The notes under the pieces are model-generated. The model did not search any database and was not told the origin of the DNA. It saw only the letters and a list, made by a program, of their open reading frames with translations. A DNA stretch of 64,000 nt, from positions 1 through 64,000 of the forward strand of contig CACYLU010000005.1 in the NCBI GenBank assembly GCA_902775375.1, in the 5' to 3' direction. The translations under genes and the position numbers were made by a program. This DNA is from an uncultured Bacteroidales bacterium (lineage in GTDB: Bacteria > Bacteroidota > Bacteroidia > Bacteroidales > Bacteroidaceae). Below are positions 19,014-28,257 of the stretch, piece after piece. Numbering within the stretch: the first letter of the stretch is position 1; the number at the start of each line of letters is the position of its first letter.

Positions 19014-20102
19014 ATGAAAAAACTCTTTTATGCAAGCGCATTACTAGCGCTATCTGCTTGCACCGGCAATGGTTACACCATCAATGGTGAAATATCCGAT
19101 GTCAACGACGGTGACTCTATCTATCTGGTAGAGATGAATGGCAGACAAGTAACAACTCAACAAAGTGCTGTAATCAAAGACGGAAAATTCCAGTTCAAAG
19201 GCGATCAAAACGAGCCTGTGCTCAGATATATTATGTATCAGAGCAACGACGATAACGACCAAGCTCTTGACTTCTTCCTTGAGAACGGAACTATCAAGGT
19301 GAAAATGGATGCCGTGAACCCATCGGTTACAGGTACTCCAAGCAACGATGCTTATCAAAAGGTACGTGACAACATCAACAATCTGCAGAATGAGATGAGC
19401 GAATTGTATGACAAGCTCAGTGACGAGAACTTGTCAGATGACGTACGCGCAGCTTTGGAGAAGCAGAGTGACGAGTTGGATAAGAAATATATCAATGCCC
19501 TTGTAGATGCTACTAAAGCAAATGCTACAAGCGAAGTAGGTGTATATTTGTTCAAAAATTTCTATTACTACATGGATACGCCTCAGTTGGCAGAGATTGT
19601 TAACCTCATACCAGACAAGTTTGCCAACGATGAAGCTATCAGCAATATCAAGCAGCAAATCAACAAACTCACTGCAACAGCTGTAGGTCAAAAGTTTACC
19701 GATTTCGAATTAAAGAATCTTGAAGGCAAAGCTGTTAAGTTGAGCGACTATGCCGGTAAAGGCAAAGTGGTATTGGTGGACTTCTGGGCAAGTTGGTGCG
19801 GTCCTTGCCGTCAGGAGATGCCTAACGTTGTAAAAGTGTATAATCAATATAAGGACAAAGGATTTGAAATTGTGGGTGTATCACTTGACCAGACTGAGGA
19901 GGCCTGGAAGAAAGGCATCGCTGATCTAGGCATCACATGGCCTCAGATGTCTGACTTGAAGTACTGGCAATGTGAGGCAGCAGCTATTTATGGCGTAAAT
20001 GCTATCCCACACACCGTACTAATCGACAAAGACGGCACCATCATTGAGCGTAATTTACGCGGAGAAAAACTGTATGAGAGAATTGCAGAACTTTTAGACT
20101 AA
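19014..20102 (+). CDS. TlpA-like thiol-disulfide oxidoreductase lipoprotein
   Basis: A 362-residue envelope protein. The signal peptide ends in the lipobox LSAC with Cys16, so it is lipid-anchored. Residues about 20-110 form the beta-rich DUF4369-type domain common in Bacteroidetes, then a helical linker, then an AhpC/TSA-thioredoxin domain with WCGPC (Cys262, Cys265) and the cis-Pro loop near AIPHTVL. It probably reduces disulfides of envelope proteins. It lies 7 bp ahead of the esterase gene, likely the same transcript. Confidence 0.92.
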   Translation: MKKLFYASALLALSACTGNGYTINGEISDVNDGDSIYLVEMNGRQVTTQQSAVIKDGKFQFKGDQNEPVLRYIMYQSNDDNDQALDFFLENGTIKVKMDAVNPSVTGTPSNDAYQKVRDNINNLQNEMSELYDKLSDENLSDDVRAALEKQSDELDKKYINALVDATKANATSEVGVYLFKNFYYYMDTPQLAEIVNLIPDKFANDEAISNIKQQINKLTATAVGQKFTDFELKNLEGKAVKLSDYAGKGKVVLVDFWASWCGPCRQEMPNVVKVYNQYKDKGFEIVGVSLDQTEEAWKKGIADLGITWPQMSDLKYWQCEAAAIYGVNAIPHTVLIDKDGTIIERNLRGEKLYERIAELLD

Positions 20103-20109
20103 TAATAAC

Positions 20110-21306
20110 ATGAAAAAAGCATTATTCACAATTATTGCTTTGCTGGCCACTACACTGACTTTTGCTCAGCAGGCTTTGTTTGGAGGCGCAAGCATTGTGT
20201 CTCCTGAGATTCACCCAGATAACACGGTGACATTCCGTATTGTAGCTCCAAAAGCAGTATCTGTACAAGTTACTGGCGACTTTTTGCCCACACAGAAGCA
20301 GAAAGTAAAGTTTGGTGACAACGAAATGGAAATTGACGCTACTGGAGTGGCTGATCTTACAGAGAAAGACGGAGTGTGGGAATACACTACCCCAGAACCA
20401 GTGGCACCTGAGTTCTATACATATCACTTCCTGATTGATGGTCAGCGTGTGATTGACATGAACAACGTGTATGTGAACCGCGATGTTTCTACCCTGAGTA
20501 GCATCTTGCTCATTGGAGGTGGTCGTTCTGACCTCTACAAGGTGAATGCTGTCCCTCACGGCACCGTAGCAAAGCGCTGGTACACCCAGGATGGCATGAC
20601 CCGTCGATTGAGCGTTTACACTCCAGCAGGTTATGAAACAAGCAACAAGCGTTATCCTGTATTTTACCTGTTACACGGCATGGGTGGTGACGAGGAGGCT
20701 TGGTTAACACAAGGTCGCACTGCTCAGATTCTTGACAACCTCATTGCACAGGGCAAGGCTGAACCTATGATTGTGGTAATGACTAATGGCAACGTATCTC
20801 AGGAAGCTGCTCCAGGAGAAACATCTGCTGGTTTCGTTCCCCCTTCAATGAACTTGCCAAAGACTATGGAGGGTTCTTTCGAAAGTAGCTTCATGGATGT
20901 AGTGAAATTTATCGATGCCAACTACCGTACCATCGCCAAGAAGCAGGGCCGCGCCATTGCAGGTTTGTCAATGGGCGGTTTCCACTCTAAGTTCATCTCA
21001 CTGAACAACCCTGATACTTTCGACTACGTAGGACTGTTCTCGGCAGCTCTAGGTGTAACTGATCCATCTATCTCACCTATCTATCAGAATGAGGATGCTA
21101 AACTAAAGGCTCAGTTTGCCAAGAAGCCTGCCCTCTACTGGATTGGTATTGGCAAAACCGACTTCCTGATTCAAGCGAACAATGCTTATCGCCAGAAACT
21201 CGATGGTCTAGGCTATAAGTATCAGTATATGGAGACCGATGGTGGTCACATATGGCGTAATTGGCGCATTTATTTAACTGAATTTACTCCTCTACTGTTT
21301 AAATGA
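20110..21306 (+). CDS. secreted esterase with N-terminal immunoglobulin-like domain
   Basis: A 398-residue alpha/beta-hydrolase of the esterase D / feruloyl-esterase-like group. The signal peptide is residues 1-20. An E-set/CBM48-like beta-sandwich (about 25-130, with VTFRIVAPKAVSVQVTGDF) precedes the catalytic domain, which has the oxyanion loop LLHGMGGDEEAW, nucleophile Ser287 in GLSMGG and His380 in GGHIWRNW. This architecture is typical of Bacteroidetes enzymes that remove feruloyl or acetyl groups from plant polysaccharides; the substrate here is inferred only. Confidence 0.88.
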   Translation: MKKALFTIIALLATTLTFAQQALFGGASIVSPEIHPDNTVTFRIVAPKAVSVQVTGDFLPTQKQKVKFGDNEMEIDATGVADLTEKDGVWEYTTPEPVAPEFYTYHFLIDGQRVIDMNNVYVNRDVSTLSSILLIGGGRSDLYKVNAVPHGTVAKRWYTQDGMTRRLSVYTPAGYETSNKRYPVFYLLHGMGGDEEAWLTQGRTAQILDNLIAQGKAEPMIVVMTNGNVSQEAAPGETSAGFVPPSMNLPKTMEGSFESSFMDVVKFIDANYRTIAKKQGRAIAGLSMGGFHSKFISLNNPDTFDYVGLFSAALGVTDPSISPIYQNEDAKLKAQFAKKPALYWIGIGKTDFLIQANNAYRQKLDGLGYKYQYMETDGGHIWRNWRIYLTEFTPLLFK

Positions 21307-21307
21307 T

Positions 21308-22069
21308 ATGAAAGCAATCTGTATGCCACAACCTTGGGCCTCACTACTTTGTGCTGGACTACAAGATGTAATGAGTATGGCATGGAAGCCAAAAGAGAAT
21401 CCTGGCAAAATAGCAATTGTTGCCACACAGATGCAGATACCTGAAGACTATCATCAGGCATTACCTGAATGTTGGTCGTACCGCATCGACAACTATCTGC
21501 TGATGGGACAAATAGCCACTCTCACCTCATTGCCAACAGGAGTTATTGTGGGTTATGTAGATGTTACAGGCTTTTCCGACAAGGAAGAATCTGTATGGAG
21601 TTTGCCAGACTGTGTCAACTGGAAGTTAGCCAATCCTCGCACACTCAAGCAGCCTATTCCCTGTGATGCTGAGGAGCAGTTTGTGTTTGACACGCCAGTC
21701 ATCGACGAGAAACATCTGCCTGAGACTATTGACATACAGCAACCTTTACTCACTAGTGATGGTATACTCACCTTACCACTTAACCAGCAGAAGTATGATA
21801 GTCTGGCTGACGGCGACAAAGAGTTGGATGTAAATCTTTATGCTGACAACCGTGACCTTTTTACTGGTTATACTGGTAAGATATGGAATCCACGCCCTGT
21901 GAAGCAACTTATAGCTGTGAGCCCAGAAGGGAAAACACAGTGCTATAAGGTAGAGAAGACAGACCTTATCCTCGACCGTGACGACGATGGTATGCCCCTC
22001 AAGATTGAGAAGGTAGGCGGTTGGGAATACCTCTATTACCTACTCTATACTATTGGCGAAAAAATCTGA
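21308..22069 (+). CDS. ASCH-domain-like protein
   Basis: A 253-residue cytoplasmic protein. The start MKAICMPQPWASLLCAG and the later VIVGYVDVTGF resemble ASCH domains, PUA-related folds linked to RNA binding. A second segment, about 158-235 (LPLNQQKYDSLADGDKELD and following), has the look of another ASCH/PUA-like unit, so two tandem domains are possible. It begins 1 bp after the esterase stop and ends 24 bp before prs. Function is not known; the assignment rests on short motifs. Confidence 0.6.
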   Translation: MKAICMPQPWASLLCAGLQDVMSMAWKPKENPGKIAIVATQMQIPEDYHQALPECWSYRIDNYLLMGQIATLTSLPTGVIVGYVDVTGFSDKEESVWSLPDCVNWKLANPRTLKQPIPCDAEEQFVFDTPVIDEKHLPETIDIQQPLLTSDGILTLPLNQQKYDSLADGDKELDVNLYADNRDLFTGYTGKIWNPRPVKQLIAVSPEGKTQCYKVEKTDLILDRDDDGMPLKIEKVGGWEYLYYLLYTIGEKI

Positions 22070-22093
22070 TTTATCCATTTAATTATTTATATA

Positions 22094-23035
22094 ATGAACG
22101 AGACATCCCCCTTTATGGTTTTCTCTGGTACCAACTCAAGGTACCTTGCCGAGCGCATCTGCGCCAGCTTGAATTGTCCGTTGGGCAACATGAATATTAC
22201 TCATTTTGCTGACGGTGAGTTTGCTGTATCCTACGAAGAGTCTATCCGTGGTGCAATCGTATTTCTGGTACAGTCAACCTTCCCCAACTCCGATAACCTC
22301 ATGGAGTTGCTGCTTATGATTGATGCAGCCAAGCGTGCTTCTGCTAAATCTATTGTGGCCGTTATCCCCTACTTCGGTTGGGCTCGCCAGGACCGTAAGG
22401 ACAAACCACGCGTATCAATAGGTGCCAAACTGGTGGCTGATTTGTTGTCAGTTGCAGGTATCGACCGCCTTATCACCATGGACCTCCATGCTGACCAGAT
22501 TCAGGGCTTCTTCGATGTGCCTGTTGACCATCTGTATGCTTCCAGTGTATTCATCCCATACATCGAGTCACTCAACCTGGGTGATAACCTAGTTATGGCT
22601 TCTCCTGACGTGGGTGGTTCAAAACGCGCAGGTGCATACGCCAAGTATTTCGATGTGCCTCTGGTACTCTGCAACAAGACACGTGAGAAAGCCAATGTGG
22701 TAGCGTCTATGCAGGTAATTGGCGATGTAAAGGATAAGGACGTTATACTGATTGACGACATTGTAGATACTGCCGGAACTATCACTAAGGCAGCCAACCT
22801 GATGATGGAAAATGGTGCTCGTTCTGTACGTGCCATTGCCAGCCATTGTGTAATGTCTGATCCTGCTTCATTCCGTGTACAGGAGTCACAATTGGAAGAA
22901 ATGGTCTTTACCGACAGTATCCCTTACAGTAAAAAGTGTGATAAGGTAAAGCAGCTGAGCATTGCCGATATCTTCGCAGAAACCATCCGTCGTGTGGTTT
23001 GCAACGAGTCTATCAGCTCTCAGTACATCATCTAA
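22094..23035 (+). CDS. prs: ribose-phosphate pyrophosphokinase
   Basis: Makes PRPP from ribose 5-phosphate and ATP for nucleotide, His and Trp synthesis. The 313-residue length is normal. MDLHADQIQGFFD is the signature near the active site, MASPDVGGSKRA forms the flag-side loop, and VILIDDIVDTAGTI is the PRPP-binding loop. It ends at a strong terminator. Confidence 0.97.
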   Translation: MNETSPFMVFSGTNSRYLAERICASLNCPLGNMNITHFADGEFAVSYEESIRGAIVFLVQSTFPNSDNLMELLLMIDAAKRASAKSIVAVIPYFGWARQDRKDKPRVSIGAKLVADLLSVAGIDRLITMDLHADQIQGFFDVPVDHLYASSVFIPYIESLNLGDNLVMASPDVGGSKRAGAYAKYFDVPLVLCNKTREKANVVASMQVIGDVKDKDVILIDDIVDTAGTITKAANLMMENGARSVRAIASHCVMSDPASFRVQESQLEEMVFTDSIPYSKKCDKVKQLSIADIFAETIRRVVCNESISSQYII

Positions 23036-23058
23036 ACTGTAAGCACTCATTAATTATT

Positions 23059-23097
23059 TAGGGGCACCATTTAAGGTGCCCCTATTTTTTGTTTTTT
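23059..23097 (+). terminator. terminator after prs
   Basis: A 10-bp stem TAGGGGCACC/GGTGCCCCTA with a 6-nt loop, then TTTTTTGTTTTTT. Confidence 0.93.
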
Positions 23098-23107
23098 AGT
23101 ATCAAAA

Positions 23108-23349
23108 ACTGCCATCTCTGAAAGGAGGCATCGTTACGGGTTGTTGCAATATCTGCCACGGGTCGTTGGAAAGCCTCGCATGAGTTATCGCAATATCTTC
23201 TATCCCCCTATAGGAGATACTGCGCCGGGTGATGGCAGATACTGCGGCTGGTGATAGTAAGCTTTGCGACAGGTGATAGCAAGCTTTAGCGACACCAATA
23301 GCAGACTCTAGCATCACCCATAGGAGACAATAACATCATTCATAGGAAG
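23108..23349. repeat. array of eleven degenerate 22-bp tandem repeats
   Basis: Units begin at 23108 and every 22 bp through 23328 with no indels. The best-conserved neighbours (23240, 23262, 23284) share the core GGTGATAGCAAGCTTTGCGA or close variants; outer units are more diverged. The array fills the whole gap between the prs terminator and the stop of the histidine kinase at 23350. Because 22 is not a multiple of three, it is not a coding repeat. Confidence 0.88.
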
Positions 23350-24642
23350 CTATCGAAGCACAATCCTAAAGCGGGTGTATCCGTCAGGATAAGTGCGAAG
23401 AGAGAAAGTACAACCATGTTTAATGAGTACTTCGCGAATAAACATTAGGCCTATACCCTGCCCATTAGGTTTAGTAGAAAAGAACGGAGAGAACAGTTTC
23501 TTCTCATCATCAGGATTAATGCCCTTTCCATTGTCAGCTATCTCAATAGAGTTGGTCTGCGTGGTAATAGTAATCTCCCCATCAGAACCAATGCTTTCAG
23601 CTGCATTCTTAACAATGTTTACCAGTACCTGTTCAAACAATGTAGGATCAATATTCACCATGGCATGACCTTCACAAAGGTTCATGTAGATGTTAATATT
23701 CCTATGGGAACAGACGCTTTCCATAAAAGACTTACAACCAGCTACTAACAGGTTAAGGTCAACCGACTGCAATTGAGGTTCGGGAATCTTCACCACATCT
23801 GCAAAGCGGGTAATGAAACGGCTCATGCCCATACAACGGTCACTACCAACAGTTATGACCTCACGCAAATCCTCCGTCTCTGGCATCGTTGATAATACAT
23901 CATTTACCGTATCGAGGGTAGATGTTACACCAGCCACTGTGTTGTTCACCTCATGGGCAATCATACGTATCACTTTCTCATACGCTTTCTTTTCTGCCTT
24001 CATCACTTCTTCCGTTAAGCTCTCTATCAGTATGAAAGGGCGGGCAAACCCTCTATCCATGAAACTGAGGTGACTGCAACGATAAATCATGGAATCACTC
24101 AGACGAATTGTTTCAACCTTATCTAACGGAATGTTGGCAATCTCCTGTGCCAATGGAGAGTTAAATTGCCTCATGGACTGATGAAGGGCCCGTTCTACAT
24201 TATCTACTTCCAGAAAGCGGATAGCAGCATCGTTCATCATCGTGATGCGTTCATCGAAATCCAGCATCACTACGCCCATCGGCGAGGCACTGATTAGCAA
24301 GTCCAAGAAACGGTTCTGCTCTTGCATTCGCAACTTCTCGTCTTTCAGTTGGTCCATCATCTTGTTGAACACCTGAACAATGCGGTCGCTCTCCTGCTGT
24401 CCTACAGGCTTCAATCTGCTACTAAAATCCTGTTCGTTTAGCAAGTCCATACCATTGCCTATCGAGTCCAAAGGTTTCAACACCTTATAGTAAAAATACA
24501 CAAGAAACAGCAAAACCAGCACTACCAAACCTTCCCCTATATAGAATAAGGTATCCTGCCTCTGTGAGGCAGAATAAAACAACAAAGCAAGCAGTGCCAG
24601 TTGCAGAGCAGCTAATATGTAGAATAAATGTTTAAGCCTCAC
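23350..24642 (-). CDS. sensor histidine kinase of NtrB type
   Basis: A 430-residue inner-membrane kinase paired with the adjacent sigma-54 activator. Two N-terminal membrane segments (about 5-24 and 33-52) are separated by only a few residues, so there is almost no periplasmic sensor. A HAMP-like linker (about 53-105), a PAS domain (about 110-215), the phosphoacceptor His230 in AHEVNN, and an ATPase domain with NIVKNAAES, DNGKGI and GQGIGL follow. The start overlaps the regulator stop by 4 nt. The signal may be sensed within the membrane or cytoplasm. Confidence 0.92.
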   Translation of the reverse strand: MRLKHLFYILAALQLALLALLFYSASQRQDTLFYIGEGLVVLVLLFLVYFYYKVLKPLDSIGNGMDLLNEQDFSSRLKPVGQQESDRIVQVFNKMMDQLKDEKLRMQEQNRFLDLLISASPMGVVMLDFDERITMMNDAAIRFLEVDNVERALHQSMRQFNSPLAQEIANIPLDKVETIRLSDSMIYRCSHLSFMDRGFARPFILIESLTEEVMKAEKKAYEKVIRMIAHEVNNTVAGVTSTLDTVNDVLSTMPETEDLREVITVGSDRCMGMSRFITRFADVVKIPEPQLQSVDLNLLVAGCKSFMESVCSHRNINIYMNLCEGHAMVNIDPTLFEQVLVNIVKNAAESIGSDGEITITTQTNSIEIADNGKGINPDDEKKLFSPFFSTKPNGQGIGLMFIREVLIKHGCTFSLRTYPDGYTRFRIVLR

Positions 24643-25973
24643 TCTAATTGATATTTTTCCATCCTCCGATAAAGCGCCTGACGGCTCAATCCTAAGGCTG
24701 ACGCCATCTGCGACACATTTCCATGATACTTCTCGTATGCTTTCTTTATGGCAATATACTCCATCTCATCCAAAGTCAGACCATCGGCATCAGCGTTTTG
24801 CAAAGAATAATTCCCTTGATACTGCTGCTGAAAATCAGATACCTGCAATGGATTATTAGTACTCACTAAAATAGTACGATCCACTAAGTTCTTCAACTCA
24901 CGTATATTACCAGGGTAAGGCAGTGATGACAAATAGTCATTGGCCTCCTTTGAAATAGTAACTATAGGTAAGCCATTAGCCTCGCATTGCTTTTGGGCAA
25001 AATGAGCTGCCAAGAGTGGAATATCTTCCTTGCGTTCCCGCAAAGCTGGCAGATGAATCGTGATGAGGTTGATGCGATAGAACAAGTCCTCACGGAAAGT
25101 CTTATCCTGCACCATCTGCTGCAAGTTAGCATTGGTGGCGCTTACCACACGAATATCAACCTTCTTTGGCTTGCTCTCGCCCAAAGGCTCGAAAGTTTGC
25201 TCTTGTAGTACACGCAAGAGTTTCACCTGACAACTCAAGTCGAGCTCTCCAATCTCATCAAGAAAGATGGTGCCTTTGTCAGCCAACTCGAAGCGTCCCT
25301 TTCTGTCAGCCACAGCATCGGTAAAAGCTCCTTTCTTATGTCCGAACATCTCGCTTTCAAACAGGCTTTGGGAAATGCCGCCTAAGTTTACCTTCACGAA
25401 AGGCTTGTCTGCACGCTTGCTGTTACGATGAATAGCCTCAGCAATCAGCTCCTTGCCTGTTCCGCTCTCACCCGTTATCAAGACTGAAGCGTTGGTCTTG
25501 GCGATGCGTTCTACCACCTTCAGCACATCGTTCAAGGCACGGCTATCGCCTATGATGAAGCTACGATCAAACCCCGAAATGGATTCTTTTACAGCATGCT
25601 GCTTCTCTGTGAGCTGTAAGGCAGTTTCTATGCGTTGCATCAATGCCATATTATTCCAAGGCTTTGTCACAAAGTCAAATGCCCCAGCCTTCATTCCATC
25701 AACGGCAAGACCAATACTGCCCCAAGCAGTCATCAGAATTACAGGGACCTCAGGACGGAATAGTTTCACTTGCTTGAGCAAGGTCAATCCTTCCTCTCCA
25801 GTAGTGGAAAGCGAGAAGTTCATGTCCATCAGTATCAGGCGAGGCGTTTCATTGCGGACAATCACCATCGCCTCCTTAGGTCCATCTACTGCCAGCACCT
25901 CATAGCCTGCACGTTTCAGCATGAAACTTAATGAAGTTCTTATCGCACTATCGTCATCAATTACTAATATCAT
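24639..25973 (-). CDS. sigma-54-dependent response regulator (NtrC family)
   Basis: A 444-residue activator: receiver domain (IDDDSAIR acidic pocket, phospho-Asp in LILMDMN), AAA+ domain with GESGTGKE and the sigma-54 contact loop GAFTDA, and a C-terminal Fis-type helix-turn-helix (VSQMASALGLSRQALYRRM). I start it at the ATG 25973 (MILVIDDD) rather than seven codons upstream, because TATTTTTG at 25981-25988 looks like its own -7 box. A consensus sigma-54 promoter upstream of the hlyD-like gene at 32242-32256 is its likely target. Confidence 0.94.
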   Translation of the reverse strand: MILVIDDDSAIRTSLSFMLKRAGYEVLAVDGPKEAMVIVRNETPRLILMDMNFSLSTTGEEGLTLLKQVKLFRPEVPVILMTAWGSIGLAVDGMKAGAFDFVTKPWNNMALMQRIETALQLTEKQHAVKESISGFDRSFIIGDSRALNDVLKVVERIAKTNASVLITGESGTGKELIAEAIHRNSKRADKPFVKVNLGGISQSLFESEMFGHKKGAFTDAVADRKGRFELADKGTIFLDEIGELDLSCQVKLLRVLQEQTFEPLGESKPKKVDIRVVSATNANLQQMVQDKTFREDLFYRINLITIHLPALRERKEDIPLLAAHFAQKQCEANGLPIVTISKEANDYLSSLPYPGNIRELKNLVDRTILVSTNNPLQVSDFQQQYQGNYSLQNADADGLTLDEMEYIAIKKAYEKYHGNVSQMASALGLSRQALYRRMEKYQLE

Positions 25974-25980
25974 AGCATTG

Positions 25981-25988
25981 CAAAAATA
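25981..25988 (-). promoter_or_regulatory. -7 element immediately before the regulator start
   Basis: TATTTTTG on the minus strand ends 7 nt before the ATG at 25973. Transcription would begin at or very near the start codon. No clear -33 element was identified. Confidence 0.5.
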
Positions 25989-26012
25989 AAGCATTCAAAT
26001 GAAACAGCCAAA

Positions 26013-27497
26013 TTATCCTTTGATGATTGCTTCAAAGTCGGCATCTATATTAGTGCCTTTTTCGAAGTCCCAAAGAGTGAGGCTACGCAAGCGGTAGTAG
26101 TAATACCAATAATAGAACAATTCGTTGACGTGTTTCTGCCGAGCCTCATCCTTACGTACTTGGGCATCGTTCAAATCGAGGGTAGATATCTTACCAATCA
26201 TAAAAGTCTCCACATTCGTGGCATAACGCTTTTGTGCTATCTGGTCGCTCTCATCAGCAATGTTCAACTGAGCCAACTGATTGTTGTATTGCTGCACCAA
26301 CACGAAGAGATTTTGGTTAAACTCCTGCGTTTCTTGCCTTAGTTTACTTTCCGTTACTTCTCGATTACTTTTAGCAACGCGTACCTGCCCCTTGCGCCTG
26401 CCCCAGTCGAGGATAGGAATCTTAACGCCCACCTCCACAATCTGGTTCGACTTCAACCCAACATAGGCAGAACGGAAAGAATGGTCTGTTCCTGTTAAGC
26501 CTACTTGGGCATACAACTGTATCTCTCTCAAGTTACCTCTGGCTTTTGCTACTTCATAATCCGCCTCTAATTGCCTACGTTGGATATTATGAGCAAACGA
26601 GTTGTTTTGAAGAGCCTTCTGCAACACATCATCATAATACAGTTCTACAGAAGGTGCTGTTTCTGGCAACACAGGTTCCAGCTCCACATCCTCTCCAATA
26701 GCGAGGAAAGAACGCAACTTGAACATACAATTTTTTAAGGTTGTCTCATTCTCTGTGAGAGATGACTGTGCATCAAGTACATTGAGCCGCAGTTGCAACA
26801 AGTCATTTTCGCTGATTTGCCCCATTTCCCGTTTCACCTTCGCTACCTCATAGAGTTTCTCTGCATTGTCAAGATTCTGCTGTGCAATTGCCACCTTCTC
26901 TTTTGCCAAGAGCAAGTTGAAGAAATGGTTGATGGTGGCAATGGTCACATCCTCGGTAGCACTGAGGAAGGCTGCTTTTGCCTCCCGATAACGCACAGGC
27001 TCGATTCTACGGTCCCATTTGATGTGGTTCACCCCGAAGATAGGTTGATTCAATGTCAAGGCAATCGGCACTGTCATAAAGCTATGATCCTTACTGCCTG
27101 TGAATTGTTTCAAATAATCCAATGAGGTGTTCAGTGAGAGCGTACCACCCGTAAGCCAGATATTCTGGTCGATGCTCAGTTCACCACTCATCCGCATATA
27201 GTCGCCTCGCAGGTAGCTGTATTCACCAGCATCATTCTGATAGGCGGTATAACTCTTGTTATAGGATGGCAAGGTGGCCTTGAAATTCACCTCAGGCAAC
27301 AGTTCTGCCTGATAAGTGCGATATTCCCAATAAGCTGTTTTCAGTTCATTGAGGGCTACCGCAGCATCCACACTCTGCACCCTTGCCAGGCGGATAGCCT
27401 CATCGAGCGAGATGCTACGGACCGAGGTCTCCACCTGAGCATGCAACGAAAGGGTGCTCATCATTAAGGTTAATAAGGAATAGAGTATTCTTTTCAT
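26013..27497 (-). CDS. TolC-family outer-membrane efflux protein
   Basis: A 494-residue protein with a signal peptide (about 1-20) and two copies of the outer-membrane efflux domain, each rich in long heptad-like helices (for example the segments near LLLAKEKVAIAQQNLDNAEKLYEVAKV and LNDAQVRKDEARQ, quoted only in part). It forms the exit duct for the MacB-type pump encoded just upstream. The gap to the ATPase gene is 55 bp. Confidence 0.92.
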   Translation of the reverse strand: MKRILYSLLTLMMSTLSLHAQVETSVRSISLDEAIRLARVQSVDAAVALNELKTAYWEYRTYQAELLPEVNFKATLPSYNKSYTAYQNDAGEYSYLRGDYMRMSGELSIDQNIWLTGGTLSLNTSLDYLKQFTGSKDHSFMTVPIALTLNQPIFGVNHIKWDRRIEPVRYREAKAAFLSATEDVTIATINHFFNLLLAKEKVAIAQQNLDNAEKLYEVAKVKREMGQISENDLLQLRLNVLDAQSSLTENETTLKNCMFKLRSFLAIGEDVELEPVLPETAPSVELYYDDVLQKALQNNSFAHNIQRRQLEADYEVAKARGNLREIQLYAQVGLTGTDHSFRSAYVGLKSNQIVEVGVKIPILDWGRRKGQVRVAKSNREVTESKLRQETQEFNQNLFVLVQQYNNQLAQLNIADESDQIAQKRYATNVETFMIGKISTLDLNDAQVRKDEARQKHVNELFYYWYYYYRLRSLTLWDFEKGTNIDADFEAIIKG

Positions 27498-27552
27498 CGC
27501 AATATGTTGAAGTATGTTTGGTTTATGGTAACAATCATCAATCGCCTAAAGG

Positions 27553-28227
27553 TCACTCCACTTGTCGTCCATCGAAGAAGCGGATGATGCGGTCGGTCAG
27601 TTTGGCTTGCGCCTCGTTGTGCGTTACCATCACAATGGTACGGCCATCTTCTTTATTCAACTGATGAAGGAGTTCCATGATCTCAGCACCCATCTTGCTG
27701 TCCAAGTTACCAGTTGGCTCATCGGCCAGGATAATCTCTGGATTACCCACAATAGCTCTGGCGATAGCAACACGCTGACACTGACCACCGCTCAACTGGG
27801 TGGGCATGTGGCGCATACGATGGCTCAAGCCCACTCGCTCCAACACCTGCTTCGCCAATTCCTCACGCTTGGCTCCTGACATTTTGCGATAGAGCAGAGG
27901 AATCTTCACGTTGTCGATCACGTTGAGGGAGTTGATCAGGTGGAAGCTTTGGAACACAAAGCCCAACTTCTCATTACGGAAAGCCGCCAACGCCTTATCG
28001 CCCAGTTTCTCGGTAGCAGTGCCGTCAATCAGCACACTGCCAGAGGTAGGCGCATCGAGCAAGCCCATGATATTTAATAAGGTGGATTTGCCACAGCCAG
28101 ATGGTCCCATGATGCTGAGGAACTCGCCCTTGTTCACTTGCAGGTTTACATTCTCCAATGCCTGCGTTTCCACTTCGTCTGTACGGTATATCTTATTGAT
28201 ACCTTCTAATCTGATAATTGTCTCCAT
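27553..28227 (-). CDS. ABC transporter ATP-binding protein (MacB/LolD type)
   Basis: A 224-residue ATPase with Walker A GPSGCGKST, Q-loop FVFQSF, signature LSGGQCQRVAIARA, Walker B IILADEPTGNLD and the switch His in VMVTHN. The sequence class (NLDSKMG) matches LolD/MacB ATPases that drive mechanotransmission rather than substrate passage through the membrane. It serves the two adjacent permeases. Confidence 0.95.
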   Translation of the reverse strand: METIIRLEGINKIYRTDEVETQALENVNLQVNKGEFLSIMGPSGCGKSTLLNIMGLLDAPTSGSVLIDGTATEKLGDKALAAFRNEKLGFVFQSFHLINSLNVIDNVKIPLLYRKMSGAKREELAKQVLERVGLSHRMRHMPTQLSGGQCQRVAIARAIVGNPEIILADEPTGNLDSKMGAEIMELLHQLNKEDGRTIVMVTHNEAQAKLTDRIIRFFDGRQVE

Positions 28228-28257
28228 GATTCTTAACTGATAATTGAAAATTGATAA

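Noticed and set aside
23102-23317. 71-codon minus-strand reading frame
   Set aside because: It lies entirely in the 22-bp repeat array; the repeats are out of frame with codons and the product resembles nothing.
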